This document shows, piece by piece, positions 1-6,441 of a DNA stretch of 7,265 nucleotides. The position numbers and the translations under genes are program-made. How positions within the stretch are numbered: the first letter of the stretch is position 1; each line of letters begins with the position of its first letter. Below the pieces are notes generated by a model. It searched no databases and had not been told where the DNA came from. It saw only the letters and a list, made by a program, of their open reading frames with translations. Source of the stretch: Tethybacter castelli (lineage in GTDB: Bacteria > Pseudomonadota > Gammaproteobacteria > Tethybacterales > Tethybacteraceae); the NCBI GenBank assembly GCA_036679665.1, contig JAZHEJ010000026.1, positions 1-7,265 of the forward strand. Direction: 5' to 3'.

Positions 1-1
1 G

Positions 2-1012
2 TTTGACGCCGCGGTGGGATTTGGCGGCTACCGCGAGTCCGGCTTCGGCCGCGAAGGAGGGTTTGAAGGAGCGCTCGAATATTTGCGCCCGCGTACCCAA
101 GGCCCGCGCAAGTTGCGTGCGACTGCGCCTCCGGTTGCGCCTAATGCAACGGCCGGCGACATGGTCGCCAAAATCGATCGTACCGCCAAGCAATTCATCG
201 GCGGACGGCAGTGTCGCCCGGACGGCGGCTACAGCTACCCGGTCTATGGTCGAAAGGGCGCTTTTTTGGGCGAGGCCGCGCTTGGCAATCGCAAGGATAT
301 CCGCAACGCGGTGGAAAGCGCGCGTAACGCGGTTGCGTGGACTCGTGCCACCACTTACGCGCGTAGCCAAATTATGTACTACATGGCCGAAAACCTGTCG
401 GCTCGCGCCGGCGAATTCGCCAACCGCCTAAAGCAGATGACCGGAGTTTTGCCAACGGTGGCTGAACGCGAAGTTGCGGTGTCGATCGAGCGCCTGTTTT
501 GCTATGCGGCATGGGCGGACAAGTTTGAAGGTAGGATCCACAGTCCGCCGGTCCGTGGCGTTGCGCTGGCGATGCGCGAACCATTGGGGGTTGTCGGCGT
601 GTTGTGCCCGCCAGAAGCGCCGTTATTGGCTTTTATCAGTCTGATCGCCCCGTTGCTGGCGACCGGGAATCGGGTTGTGGCGATTCCAAGCGAACGCCAT
701 CCTTTAGTTGCGACCGATTATTATCAGGTGGTGGAAACTTCCGATTTGCCAGCCGGCGCGCTTAATGTGATTACCGGCAAAACCGACGATCTGTTACCCA
801 CATTGGCTGAACACTTGGATGTTGACGGGATATGGGTGTGTGGTACAGCGGCGCAGAGCGCCCAAGTTGAATTGCTGTCTGTGGGCAATCTTAAACGCGT
901 GTTTGCGGACCACGGAGTGCGGCGGGACTGGACTGCCGCGCGCGAAGAAGGTGAAGTTATGCTCCACCGCGCCGTCCAAGTCAAAAACATCTGGATTCCT
1001 TATGGCGAATGA
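2..1012 (+). CDS. ALDH16-type two-domain aldehyde dehydrogenase, C-terminal part (5' end outside window)
   Basis: This is the 3' end of a long aldehyde dehydrogenase; 336 codons plus stop are visible. Visible residues 1-31 carry the typical C-terminal motif of a catalytic ALDH domain (FGGYRESGFGREGG, then EYL). A linker of about 30 residues follows, and then a second ALDH-like domain to the end. That domain keeps the fold landmarks: the REPLGVVGVLCPPEAP stretch matches the usual 'GVVG-I-PWN-P' motif, and VVAIPSE matches 'VVLKPSE'. It lacks the cofactor-binding Lys (Ile instead), and the segment that would carry the catalytic Cys is absent. A catalytic domain followed by an inactive one is the known architecture of the ALDH16 family. 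The ending QVKNIWIPYGE fits a natural C-terminus, so the gene is probably not 3'-truncated. Substrate is unknown; the family oxidises aldehydes with NAD(P)+. It overlaps hisB by 11 nt, suggesting cotranscription and coupled translation. Confidence 0.85.
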   Translation, partial: FDAAVGFGGYRESGFGREGGFEGALEYLRPRTQGPRKLRATAPPVAPNATAGDMVAKIDRTAKQFIGGRQCRPDGGYSYPVYGRKGAFLGEAALGNRKDIRNAVESARNAVAWTRATTYARSQIMYYMAENLSARAGEFANRLKQMTGVLPTVAEREVAVSIERLFCYAAWADKFEGRIHSPPVRGVALAMREPLGVVGVLCPPEAPLLAFISLIAPLLATGNRVVAIPSERHPLVATDYYQVVETSDLPAGALNVITGKTDDLLPTLAEHLDVDGIWVCGTAAQSAQVELLSVGNLKRVFADHGVRRDWTAAREEGEVMLHRAVQVKNIWIPYGE

Positions 1013-1601
1013 AACCCGACAACGACAGGCTGTCGTAAAGCGCAACACTTCAGAAACCCGCATCGGATTGGAACTTGATCTTGCCGGCGGACCAAGCGAG
1101 ATTGCGACCGGGATCGGTTTTTTCGACCATATGCTTGAGCAGATCGCTCGTCATGCTGACATAATGCTCAAGTTGCACGTTAGCGGCGACCTTAAGGTTG
1201 ATATGCACCATACCGTCGAAGATACCGGCATCTCGTTGGGACAGGCACTGAGCGAGGCGTTAGGCGATAAGGCCGGCATCCGGCGCTTCGGCTGCGCGAT
1301 TGCTCCGCTTGATGAGGCTCTGGCCCGCGTCGTGGTCGATTTGTCCGGCCGGCCGGGATTGTTTTACCGCGCAGAATTTTCCCGCCCTAAAGTCGGTGAA
1401 CTGGAAGCGCAGCTGGTGCGGGAATTTTTCCAGGGACTGGCCAACGAAGCCAAAGCTACCATCCATATTGATTTGCTTGAGGGGGAAAATACCCACCATC
1501 AGGTCGAGGCGATTTTTAAGGCGTTCGCGCTGGCGTTGCGCCACGCTAGCGAAATCGACGCGACCAGACAGGATATACCGTCTACCAAAGGCGCACTTTG
1601 A
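1002..1601 (+). CDS. hisB: Imidazoleglycerol-phosphate dehydratase
   Basis: This cytoplasmic enzyme of histidine biosynthesis dehydrates imidazole glycerol phosphate to imidazole acetol phosphate, using Mn2+. The 199-residue product is the normal length of the stand-alone dehydratase, with no N-terminal histidinol-phosphatase domain as in E. coli HisB. The diagnostic metal-binding repeats are present: GIGFFDHMLEQIARH (residues 37-51, His43), HHTVEDTG (His69, His70, Glu73) and NTHHQVEAIFKA (His165, His166, Glu169). The C-terminus reads IPSTKGAL, as is typical. The ATG at 1002 lies inside the end of the aldehyde dehydrogenase gene. It has a weak TGGA ribosome site at 992-995, and the family N-terminus (RQAVVKRNTSET) begins directly after it, so longer in-frame extensions are rejected. 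The TGA stop overlaps the TTG start of hisH. Confidence 0.95.
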   Translation: MANETRQRQAVVKRNTSETRIGLELDLAGGPSEIATGIGFFDHMLEQIARHADIMLKLHVSGDLKVDMHHTVEDTGISLGQALSEALGDKAGIRRFGCAIAPLDEALARVVVDLSGRPGLFYRAEFSRPKVGELEAQLVREFFQGLANEAKATIHIDLLEGENTHHQVEAIFKAFALALRHASEIDATRQDIPSTKGAL

Positions 1602-2245
1602 GTAGCGCATCGCCGGCACGTCGTCGCCGGATCGCGGTGGTCGACTGCGGTCTGGGAAATATCCATTCGCTACTAGGGTGTCTGGCGAGAATAGCTCCGC
1701 ACGACCAAATCGACTTTACCGCCCGGCCGCGGCAAATCGCTACGGCTGACGGAATATTCTTGCCCGGCGACGGCTCTTTTAGTGCCTGTGTTGCGGGTAT
1801 CGACGCGCGTGGCTTGCGTAAAACGCTGATTAAAGCCGCGCAAACCAAACCGTTTTTCGGTATCTGCGTCGGTATGCAGGTACTGTTCGAAGCGAGCGAA
1901 GAGGGCCCGGGTCAAGGACTTGGAGTACTGCCCGGGACAGTCGAAAAATTTCCGCCGGCCAACGGGGCAAAGATCCCGTTGATGGGCTGGCTGGACGTGA
2001 AGGCAAGCAGACCTACTAATCTAACTGAAGGACTAAATGCTCAAGAGTGGTTTTATTTTTTAAACAGCTACTGCGTTAAGGCATCACATGAGCTGACCGT
2101 GCTTGATGCCAGCCACACCTGCAAATTTGCCGCGGCAGTGGCGCACGGCACATTGTTCGCCACGCAGTTTCATCCCGAGAAAAGCTCATCTCCCGGAGTT
2201 GGTTTGCTTGAGCGCTTCGTTACACAGATCAGCTACAAACCTTAG
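1598..2245 (+). CDS. hisH: Imidazole glycerol phosphate synthase, glutaminase subunit
   Basis: HisH is a class I glutamine amidotransferase. It makes ammonia from glutamine and channels it to HisF, which forms imidazole glycerol phosphate and AICAR. The 215-residue protein has the triad: Cys90 in GICVGMQ, and His192 and Glu194 in ATQFHPEKS. The N-terminal strand VVDCGLGNIHSL is also recognisable. The likely start is TTG, giving the four-base overlap TTGA with the hisB stop; a short basic tail (ARRRR) precedes the conserved strand. Several usual positions differ: the oxyanion-strand motif is LPGDGSF (often PGVG or PGQG), MGWN is MGWL, and HSY is NSY. The catalytic residues and reading frame are intact, so it is probably functional though divergent. 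Its partner hisF and hisA do not follow; the mla operon faces it tail to tail. Confidence 0.92.
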   Translation: MSSASPARRRRIAVVDCGLGNIHSLLGCLARIAPHDQIDFTARPRQIATADGIFLPGDGSFSACVAGIDARGLRKTLIKAAQTKPFFGICVGMQVLFEASEEGPGQGLGVLPGTVEKFPPANGAKIPLMGWLDVKASRPTNLTEGLNAQEWFYFLNSYCVKASHELTVLDASHTCKFAAAVAHGTLFATQFHPEKSSSPGVGLLERFVTQISYKP

Positions 2246-2523
2246 TCCGCGGCCACGCAACCTAGCAACTCGTTAATTTCATATAAGGATAACAGTCGCT
2301 TTAACTTGTCGGGTAGGTTGACAAACCGCACTTCGCAGTTGTTGACTTGAGTGCGCCGCTTGAAACGCAGCATCAGCAATACGCAACTTGAATCGACCTT
2401 GGTTATTTTTTGAAAATCGACCGTCACCTTACCGTTGAGAGGCAGTTTTTCAACCCAGCTATTAAACTCTTCCGGCTGATCGATAGTGACCTCTCCGGTA
2501 ATCATCAGCGTGTTGTCAGTCAC
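2242..2523 (-). CDS. mlaB: STAS-domain subunit of the Mla phospholipid transporter
   Basis: This is a small cytoplasmic STAS protein of 93 residues. MlaB binds the MlaF ATPase and is needed for assembly and activity of the MlaFEDB inner-membrane complex. The sequence has the expected STAS pattern: strand LMITGEVTI, strand KVTVDFQKI, then the VDSS turn (residues 43-46) leading into the helix CVLLMLRFKRR. This turn matches the Ser/Thr-containing MlaF-facing loop of the family. Identity rests on this fold plus its place as the last gene of mlaFEDCB. The start is GTG at 2523-2521, preceded by a GGGG ribosome site about 7 nt upstream; an ATG six codons further in is less likely because it would cut the first strand. 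It lies 19 nt after mlaC. Its TAA overlaps the hisH TAG on the other strand. Confidence 0.85.
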   Translation of the reverse strand: MTDNTLMITGEVTIDQPEEFNSWVEKLPLNGKVTVDFQKITKVDSSCVLLMLRFKRRTQVNNCEVRFVNLPDKLKRLLSLYEINELLGCVAAD

Positions 2524-2542
2524 ATTTTGCCCCGTGGCAAGA

Positions 2543-3130
2543 TCAACGGTTGCGCAGAAGCCCGATTAGCCCATCGATACCATCTTTACGCACGATACCG
2601 TTGAATTGGCGACGGTAATTGCTAAGCAAGCTGACTTTTTCGATTTTGACGTCAACAATATCCCAGCGCTCATTTTGTTCCTTGAGCAGATATTCGATCT
2701 CCACTACTTTGTCGGCGTCGGTGATCTGTACTGTAACCCGTACCGAACCGTCTTTAAGTTCTTCAGCAGGTAGATACTCAATCTGCTGGTTGGTGAATTT
2801 AGACAACGCCGCAGCGTAAGTTTTCTCTAACAACCGCTTAAACAAATTTTCGACTTCTGCTCGTTGCTCATCATTGGTGGTGCGCCAATGTTTGCCCAGC
2901 GCTTGGCGGGTTATCAGCATGAAATTAAACTGGGGTGAAAGATATTCTTGGATCACGCCAAGAGCGGAGGATTGGTCAAGTTGGTCGGTGCTGCGCAACT
3001 TGACCAATGATTCCAAGGTCTGATGCGAAGCGTCGACTAGCTCAGCTTGCTTGATTTCGTAGGTTTCAGCACCAACAGCCGGCAAGGCGAACAACCAACA
3101 TGCCAATAAGCTTACAACATAAATTTTCAT
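2543..3130 (-). CDS. mlaC: Periplasmic phospholipid-binding protein MlaC
   Basis: MlaC is the soluble periplasmic carrier that shuttles phospholipid between the outer-membrane MlaA complex and inner-membrane MlaFEDB. The 195-residue product starts with a clear Sec signal peptide: MK, then a hydrophobic core to about residue 18, and a probable cut after PAVGA (residue 21). The mature part has the Tol-Tol-Ttg2/MlaC pattern: VIQEYLSPQFNFMLITRQALGKHWR, an FKRLLEKTYAAAL helix, paired strands including VRVTVQI and EIEYLL, WDIVDVKIEKVSLLSNYRRQFNGIV, and the terminal helix GIDGLIGLL. Its ATG overlaps the mlaD TGA as ATGA, a translational-coupling arrangement, and a GGAAG ribosome site sits just upstream inside mlaD. 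Length is slightly below the ~210 residues of E. coli MlaC. Confidence 0.94.
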   Translation of the reverse strand: MKIYVVSLLACWLFALPAVGAETYEIKQAELVDASHQTLESLVKLRSTDQLDQSSALGVIQEYLSPQFNFMLITRQALGKHWRTTNDEQRAEVENLFKRLLEKTYAAALSKFTNQQIEYLPAEELKDGSVRVTVQITDADKVVEIEYLLKEQNERWDIVDVKIEKVSLLSNYRRQFNGIVRKDGIDGLIGLLRNR

Positions 3131-3582
3131 TCTTCCGCCGCCTTATCAAATAGAAATTTGCTGATCAGATCTTCAAGTATGATCGCTGAATTGCCGGTTA
3201 CCAGATCGCCGTCGCCAAGCAATTCGTCAGCGCCTCCGGCTTCAATATTGACATACTGATCGCCGAGCAGGTTGGTGGACACCACCGAAAAAATTGAATC
3301 CGCCGGGAACTGGTAGCCGGTTTCGATGTCCAACTGCGCGACAGCCTCGTAATTATCCTGATCTAATGAAAGGTCGGTTATTCTACCGACGACTATGCCG
3401 GAGCTTTTAACCGGCGATCGGCTACGCAGTCCGCCAATGTTTTCAAACGAAACGTTCAACGTGTAGGTGTCAAGTGATCCGGCACGGGTAAGATTAGCTG
3501 CTCGTAGAGCTAAAAAAGCCAAGCTTGCGATGGCGAGAATCACCAGCAGTCCGGCTCCTAGATCAACTTTATCTCTTTCCAT
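3127..3582 (-). CDS. mlaD: MCE-domain subunit of the Mla phospholipid transporter
   Basis: MlaD is anchored in the inner membrane and forms a hexameric periplasmic MCE ring that passes lipid between the MlaE permease and MlaC. The 151-residue product shows one N-terminal transmembrane helix (about residues 10-29, GAGLLVILAIASLAFLAL). An MCE domain follows (about 38-118), recognisable from NIGGLRSRSPVKSSGIVVGRI and LLGDQYVNIEAGG. The C-terminal helix is SAIILEDLISKFLF, the hydrophobic segment that lines the pore of the ring in the family. It is shorter at the C-terminus than E. coli MlaD (183 residues), a common variation. The ATG start has a GAGAAA ribosome site about 8 nt upstream and lies 24 nt after mlaE. 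The stop overlaps the mlaC start (ATGA). Confidence 0.94.
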   Translation of the reverse strand: MERDKVDLGAGLLVILAIASLAFLALRAANLTRAGSLDTYTLNVSFENIGGLRSRSPVKSSGIVVGRITDLSLDQDNYEAVAQLDIETGYQFPADSIFSVVSTNLLGDQYVNIEAGGADELLGDGDLVTGNSAIILEDLISKFLFDKAAEE

Positions 3583-3606
3583 ATTTATTTCTCATAAGCG
3601 TGAGGG

Positions 3607-4431
3607 TTAATTATCTACGAAAAACGAGGTGATAATAAAGTCGAAGCCGAGAATCACCAAAGAAGCGAACACCACGGTGCGGGTGGTGGCGCGTGCCACG
3701 CCCTCGGCGGTGGGGTGGGCCACATAACCTTGGAACAGTGCGATCAGGTTGGCGAAGATCGCAAACACGAAGCTTTTGAAAAGACCTTCGGTGAAATCGC
3801 CGTAGAAACTGGTTAGACGTTGCATGTTACTCCAGAAAAATCCTTCGTCAAGGCCAATCTGAATTACCGCCATGAAATAAGTGCCCATAATAGACACTCC
3901 GAGCATCACGATGGTAAGCAGCGGCAGGCTGATAAGACCGGCGATAAAGCGCGGGGCGATTTCCTGCTTGATCGGGTCAACCCCCATGACTTCCATCGCG
4001 GCAATCTGTTCAGAGGCGCGTTTGAGTCCGATCGCGGCGGTTATTGAGGTGCAGGCGCTGCCGATATACAACAAAGCGGTAAGAACCGGCCCGAGCTCGC
4101 GAAACAAAGTAAGCGCCGCCGCGGCACCGACAAGTTGGGTTTGACCATAACGATCAAGAATGGTATAAAACTGTATGCCGAGCACAAAACCGATGAAAGC
4201 GCCGGACACGATCACGATCGGCAAAGACAAAGTGCCGAGCGTAAAGATTTGGACCCAGATCAACGAAAACGAGCGCAACGCGCTGGGGATGCGCAACATT
4301 ACCATCAACGAAAACCGCAGCACCATGCCGATGTCGTATACCGACTCGACCAATGGCCAGCCTAGGCGGCGGATGCGTGCCAACGTGCCGTAACGCCGTC
4401 GCGATTTGCCAAGTTGTTCGTTCCCGGGCAT
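3607..4431 (-). CDS. mlaE: Mla phospholipid ABC transporter permease
   Basis: MlaE is the integral inner-membrane permease that holds the lipid-binding pocket between MlaF and the MlaD ring. The 274-residue product has an amphipathic N-terminal region followed by several hydrophobic helices. Family signatures are FRELGPVLTALL (residues 110-121; Arg111 and Glu112 match the RE pair of E. coli MlaE), EQIAAMEVMGVDP (141-153, the coupling-helix region facing the ATPase), PRFIAGLISLPLLT, DEGFFWSNM, and HPTAEGVARATTRTVV near the end. One conserved stretch is altered: E. coli has GRAGSALTAEIG, and here residues 124-135 read GSACTSITAAIG, losing an Arg and a Glu. An ATG start is used, 12 nt after mlaF; I see no strong ribosome site, so translation is probably coupled to mlaF. 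The N-terminus is about 14 residues longer than in E. coli, so a slightly later start is possible. Confidence 0.94.
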   Translation of the reverse strand: MPGNEQLGKSRRRYGTLARIRRLGWPLVESVYDIGMVLRFSLMVMLRIPSALRSFSLIWVQIFTLGTLSLPIVIVSGAFIGFVLGIQFYTILDRYGQTQLVGAAAALTLFRELGPVLTALLYIGSACTSITAAIGLKRASEQIAAMEVMGVDPIKQEIAPRFIAGLISLPLLTIVMLGVSIMGTYFMAVIQIGLDEGFFWSNMQRLTSFYGDFTEGLFKSFVFAIFANLIALFQGYVAHPTAEGVARATTRTVVFASLVILGFDFIITSFFVDN

Positions 4432-4443
4432 ATTGGCGGTAAG

Positions 4444-5262
4444 TTAGCGCGCCAAGCGCAAGTCTTTTGCCAGACTCCCGCCCGGCATATGAAACGGCAA
4501 CGGTCCGTCGGCTTTGGCATTGACGAACTGGTCAATCAGCGGTTCTTGTGACGCGCTCATTTGAGCCGGGGTACCGGAGCTTATAACCTCGCCCTGCCAC
4601 AACAGGTAAATCAAGTCGGCGATCTGAAAAGTTTCCGGCACGTCGTGGGTGATGATGATCGAAGTGGCCCCGAGAGCGTTATTTAGATCTTTAATCAACT
4701 TGGCGATTATAGTGCGTGATACCGGATCTAGACCGGAGAACGGCTCATCGTAAAGCAAAATATGCGGATCCAAAGCCATGGCCCGCGCCAGCGCCACCCG
4801 GCGCTGCTGACCGCCTGACAGTTCGGACGGAAAGCGCGTCGCCACCGCGCGCAAACCGACCGCATGCAGTTTCAACAGTACCATATCGTGGATGGTTGAC
4901 ATGGTAAGTTTGGTGTGTTTGTGCAACGGGAACGCGACGTTGTCAGCGACCGACATGTCGGTGAACAAGCCCGAAAACTGAAATAGCATGCCTAATTTAC
5001 GGCGCATCTTGTATAACTGTTTCTGATTTAGCTTCGCAACATATTCGCCGTCAACAATAACCTCGGATCCTTCGGGTACGGGGAACTGGCCGGTAATCAG
5101 CCTGAGGATGGTGGTTTTTCCGCTACCTGAGCCGCCCATCAACGCCACGATCGAACCGCGCGGCGCCTGCATATTTACCCCTGACAACACGCGGACATTA
5201 CGCCGCGGATAGTTGAAATATAGATTATTCAGTTCGACCGCATTGTCATTCATGCCTAACAT
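4444..5262 (-). CDS. mlaF: Mla phospholipid ABC transporter ATP-binding protein
   Basis: MlaF is the cytoplasmic ATPase that powers phospholipid movement through MlaE. All ABC motifs are intact: Walker A GGSGSGKT (residues 43-50, Lys49), Q-loop Gln95, signature LSGGQ (148-152), Walker B ILLYDE (168-173) and the switch His206 in ITHD. The tail DQFVNAKADGPLPFH is typical of MlaF and separates it from generic ABC ATPases; in E. coli this C-terminal extension contacts the neighbouring subunit. It is the first gene of the operon. Two ATGs are possible: 5262 (272 residues) and, three codons in, 5253 (269 residues, the E. coli length). The best promoter (TTGCAA, 17-bp spacer, GATAAT) overlaps the first ATG and would start transcription next to the second, so 5253 may be the true start on a leaderless message. 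No good ribosome site is visible before either. Confidence 0.95.
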   Translation of the reverse strand: MLGMNDNAVELNNLYFNYPRRNVRVLSGVNMQAPRGSIVALMGGSGSGKTTILRLITGQFPVPEGSEVIVDGEYVAKLNQKQLYKMRRKLGMLFQFSGLFTDMSVADNVAFPLHKHTKLTMSTIHDMVLLKLHAVGLRAVATRFPSELSGGQQRRVALARAMALDPHILLYDEPFSGLDPVSRTIIAKLIKDLNNALGATSIIITHDVPETFQIADLIYLLWQGEVISSGTPAQMSASQEPLIDQFVNAKADGPLPFHMPGGSLAKDLRLAR

Positions 5263-5289
5263 TATCTTTTAATGTTGCAGCTATTGCAA
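5261..5289 (-). promoter_or_regulatory. Putative sigma-70 promoter of the mla operon
   Basis: On the minus strand a -35-like TTGCAA (5289-5284) is followed after exactly 17 bp by GATAAT (5266-5261). The -10 hexamer matches consensus at 5 of 6 positions and the -35 at 4 of 6. Predicted transcription starts near 5254, one base before the ATG at 5253-5251, and downstream of the first ATG at 5262. This was read by eye and not tested. Confidence 0.5.
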
Positions 5290-5301
5290 AAAACGTACAA
5301 T
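5275..5301 (+). promoter_or_regulatory. Possible divergent promoter toward trpC
   Basis: A -10-like TACAAT (5296-5301, 5 of 6 matches) has TTGCAG at 5275-5280 upstream, with a short 15-bp spacer. It overlaps the mla promoter face to face. Predicted start is near 5308, directly before an ATG at 5309 and inside the small inverted repeat GCCATCATGGC (5303-5313). The spacing is poor, so this is a weak call. No other convincing promoter for trpC was seen. Confidence 0.25.
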
Positions 5302-5308
5302 TGCCATC

Positions 5309-5464
5309 ATGGCGCAACCGATTGTTTTGGACCAATTTGGAACTGCTGATGCGGTTTTAGGATTGAGGCGCAAACCAAAAAGCGCTCCCGTACGCTACGC
5401 GCCAATTATGGATGACCCGAGATGTATGTCATGGCAGCGCAAACGGTGCGGTAACGTTGCATAG
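5309..5464 (+). CDS. Possible 51-residue small protein upstream of trpC
   Basis: An ATG opens a frame of 51 codons ending in TAG at 5462-5464. The last G of that stop is the first base of the trpC GTG start (TAGTG), an arrangement typical of translational coupling. The product (MAQPIVLDQFGTADAVLG at the start) is basic in its second half, with KPK and RKR clusters, two Cys and a single Trp. It has no signal peptide or membrane segment, and I do not recognise a family. It is not a classic trp leader peptide, as there are no tandem Trp codons. It may be a real small gene or leader ORF, or a chance frame in the 5' region of trpC. The only support is the open frame, the junction with trpC and a possible promoter just upstream. 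Confidence 0.25.
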   Translation: MAQPIVLDQFGTADAVLGLRRKPKSAPVRYAPIMDDPRCMSWQRKRCGNVA

Positions 5465-6285
5465 TGGTGTCAAATCGTCTGGCAGAAATATGCGACGCTC
5501 AAGCCGACGCGGTCGCCGCGGCTAGCGCACTGCACCCGCTAGAAGAGCTTAAAACCGTTTGCGCAGCTAAGAGGTCGCCGCGTGATTTCACAGCTGCTTT
5601 GAAAGCCAAAGCGGCTTCGGATTGTCTGGCGGTCATAAGCGAAGCCAAGCGTCAAAGTCCTAGTGCGGGTATGATTGTTTCCAACTATGATCCGGTAGCC
5701 TGCGCCCGTGGCTATGAGGCGGCAGGAGCAGCTTGCCTGTCGGTGTTAACCAACACGCGATATTTTGGCGGTAGCATCGAAGATCTGCGCGCGACGCGCG
5801 CTGCTAGTGCGCTGCCGGTGTTGCGCAAAGATTTCATAATTGACCCGTGGCAAGTATACGAAACCAGAGTGATCGGCGCTGACTGTATATTATTGATCGC
5901 CGCTATTTTAAATAAAAAAACACTGGTTGAATTGGCCGAACTTGGTCGAAGTCTTGGACTTGCGGTGCTGGTGGAGGTTCACGATAAAAGCGAAATTCCA
6001 ACAGCACTGGCTACCGGTTCTGATCTGATTGGAGTCAACAACCGTAATCTTGAGACGCTCGATACCGATATTGAAGCAGGTGCGCGGCTCGTCGCACAGC
6101 TAGCTGATTCGGGACGCACGATAGTTGCTGAAAGTGCGATCAGCAACGCCACGGATGCGGCGCGTATGCTTGATGCCGGAGCCACGGCTATCTTAGTCGG
6201 TGAAGCTTTGTTGCGTTCCGATGACGTGGCAGGTAAGCTAAAGGAACTTGCCCGACCACGTAATAACGGATTAAAACAAGACTGA
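5464..6285 (+). CDS. trpC: Indole-3-glycerol-phosphate synthase
   Basis: TrpC closes the indole ring: carboxyphenylaminodeoxyribulose phosphate is converted to indole-3-glycerol phosphate, CO2 and water in tryptophan biosynthesis. The 273-residue product is the usual length of the monofunctional (beta/alpha)8 enzyme, not the TrpC-TrpF fusion of E. coli. Catalytic residues can be placed by motif: Glu60 and Lys62 in SEAKRQSPSAG, Lys122 in LRKDFIIDPWQ (general acid in the family), Glu171 in LVEVHD (general base), Asn192 in IGVNNRNL, and Glu223-Ser224 in VAESAIS. SPSAG replaces the more common SPSKG. The start must be a GTG at 5464 or 5467, because an in-frame TAA lies at 5452 and there is no ATG; no clear ribosome site is visible. 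No other trp gene adjoins it in the window, and no intrinsic terminator was found after it. Confidence 0.95.
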   Translation: MVSNRLAEICDAQADAVAAASALHPLEELKTVCAAKRSPRDFTAALKAKAASDCLAVISEAKRQSPSAGMIVSNYDPVACARGYEAAGAACLSVLTNTRYFGGSIEDLRATRAASALPVLRKDFIIDPWQVYETRVIGADCILLIAAILNKKTLVELAELGRSLGLAVLVEVHDKSEIPTALATGSDLIGVNNRNLETLDTDIEAGARLVAQLADSGRTIVAESAISNATDAARMLDAGATAILVGEALLRSDDVAGKLKELARPRNNGLKQD

Positions 6286-6441
6286 ACGGATTTACTTTTT
6301 TCAACATTTTGAATTCGTCGGCATAGCGCGACGCGCGGTTGTTTAGTTAGTGGCGAAACCTCAGCTACAGTCTCGCTTTATCACCAGTTTGGTTGGTAAA
6401 ACGTAGCCGCTAACGATTGCGCGCAACCACAAAATAATTAA
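6286..6441. other. Non-coding stretch after trpC, nothing recognised
   Basis: I found no intact ORF, RNA gene or convincing terminator here. Stops are frequent in all forward frames. Short peptides in different forward frames faintly recall the segment that precedes the next fragment in CinA/MoaB-type proteins, so part of this may be further decayed coding sequence, but that is too weak to annotate. Confidence 0.4.

Noticed and set aside
372..1063. Minus-strand open frames within the ALDH gene (372-584, 724-990, 794-1063)
   Set aside because: They lie opposite a strongly conserved coding frame and give sequences without recognisable domains.
1598..2245. hisH as a pseudogene because of its altered motifs
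   Set aside because: The frame is full length and Cys90, His192 and Glu194 are all present, with conserved surroundings.
3820..4393. Plus-strand open frames opposite mlaE
   Set aside because: They are shadows of the mlaE codons; the peptides are low-complexity, charged and unlike known proteins.
5303..5313. Inverted repeat GCCATCATGGC as an operator
   Set aside because: Five-base arms with a one-base centre are too short to call an operator without a regulator or conservation; mentioned only as part of the promoter region.
5281..5463. Trp attenuator leader before trpC
   Set aside because: There is no short ORF with consecutive Trp codons, and no terminator/antiterminator hairpin followed by a T-run.
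6326..6336. Inverted repeat GCGCGACGCGC after trpC, as an intrinsic terminator
   Set aside because: The loop would be one base unless the stem opens to three pairs, and no T-run follows.
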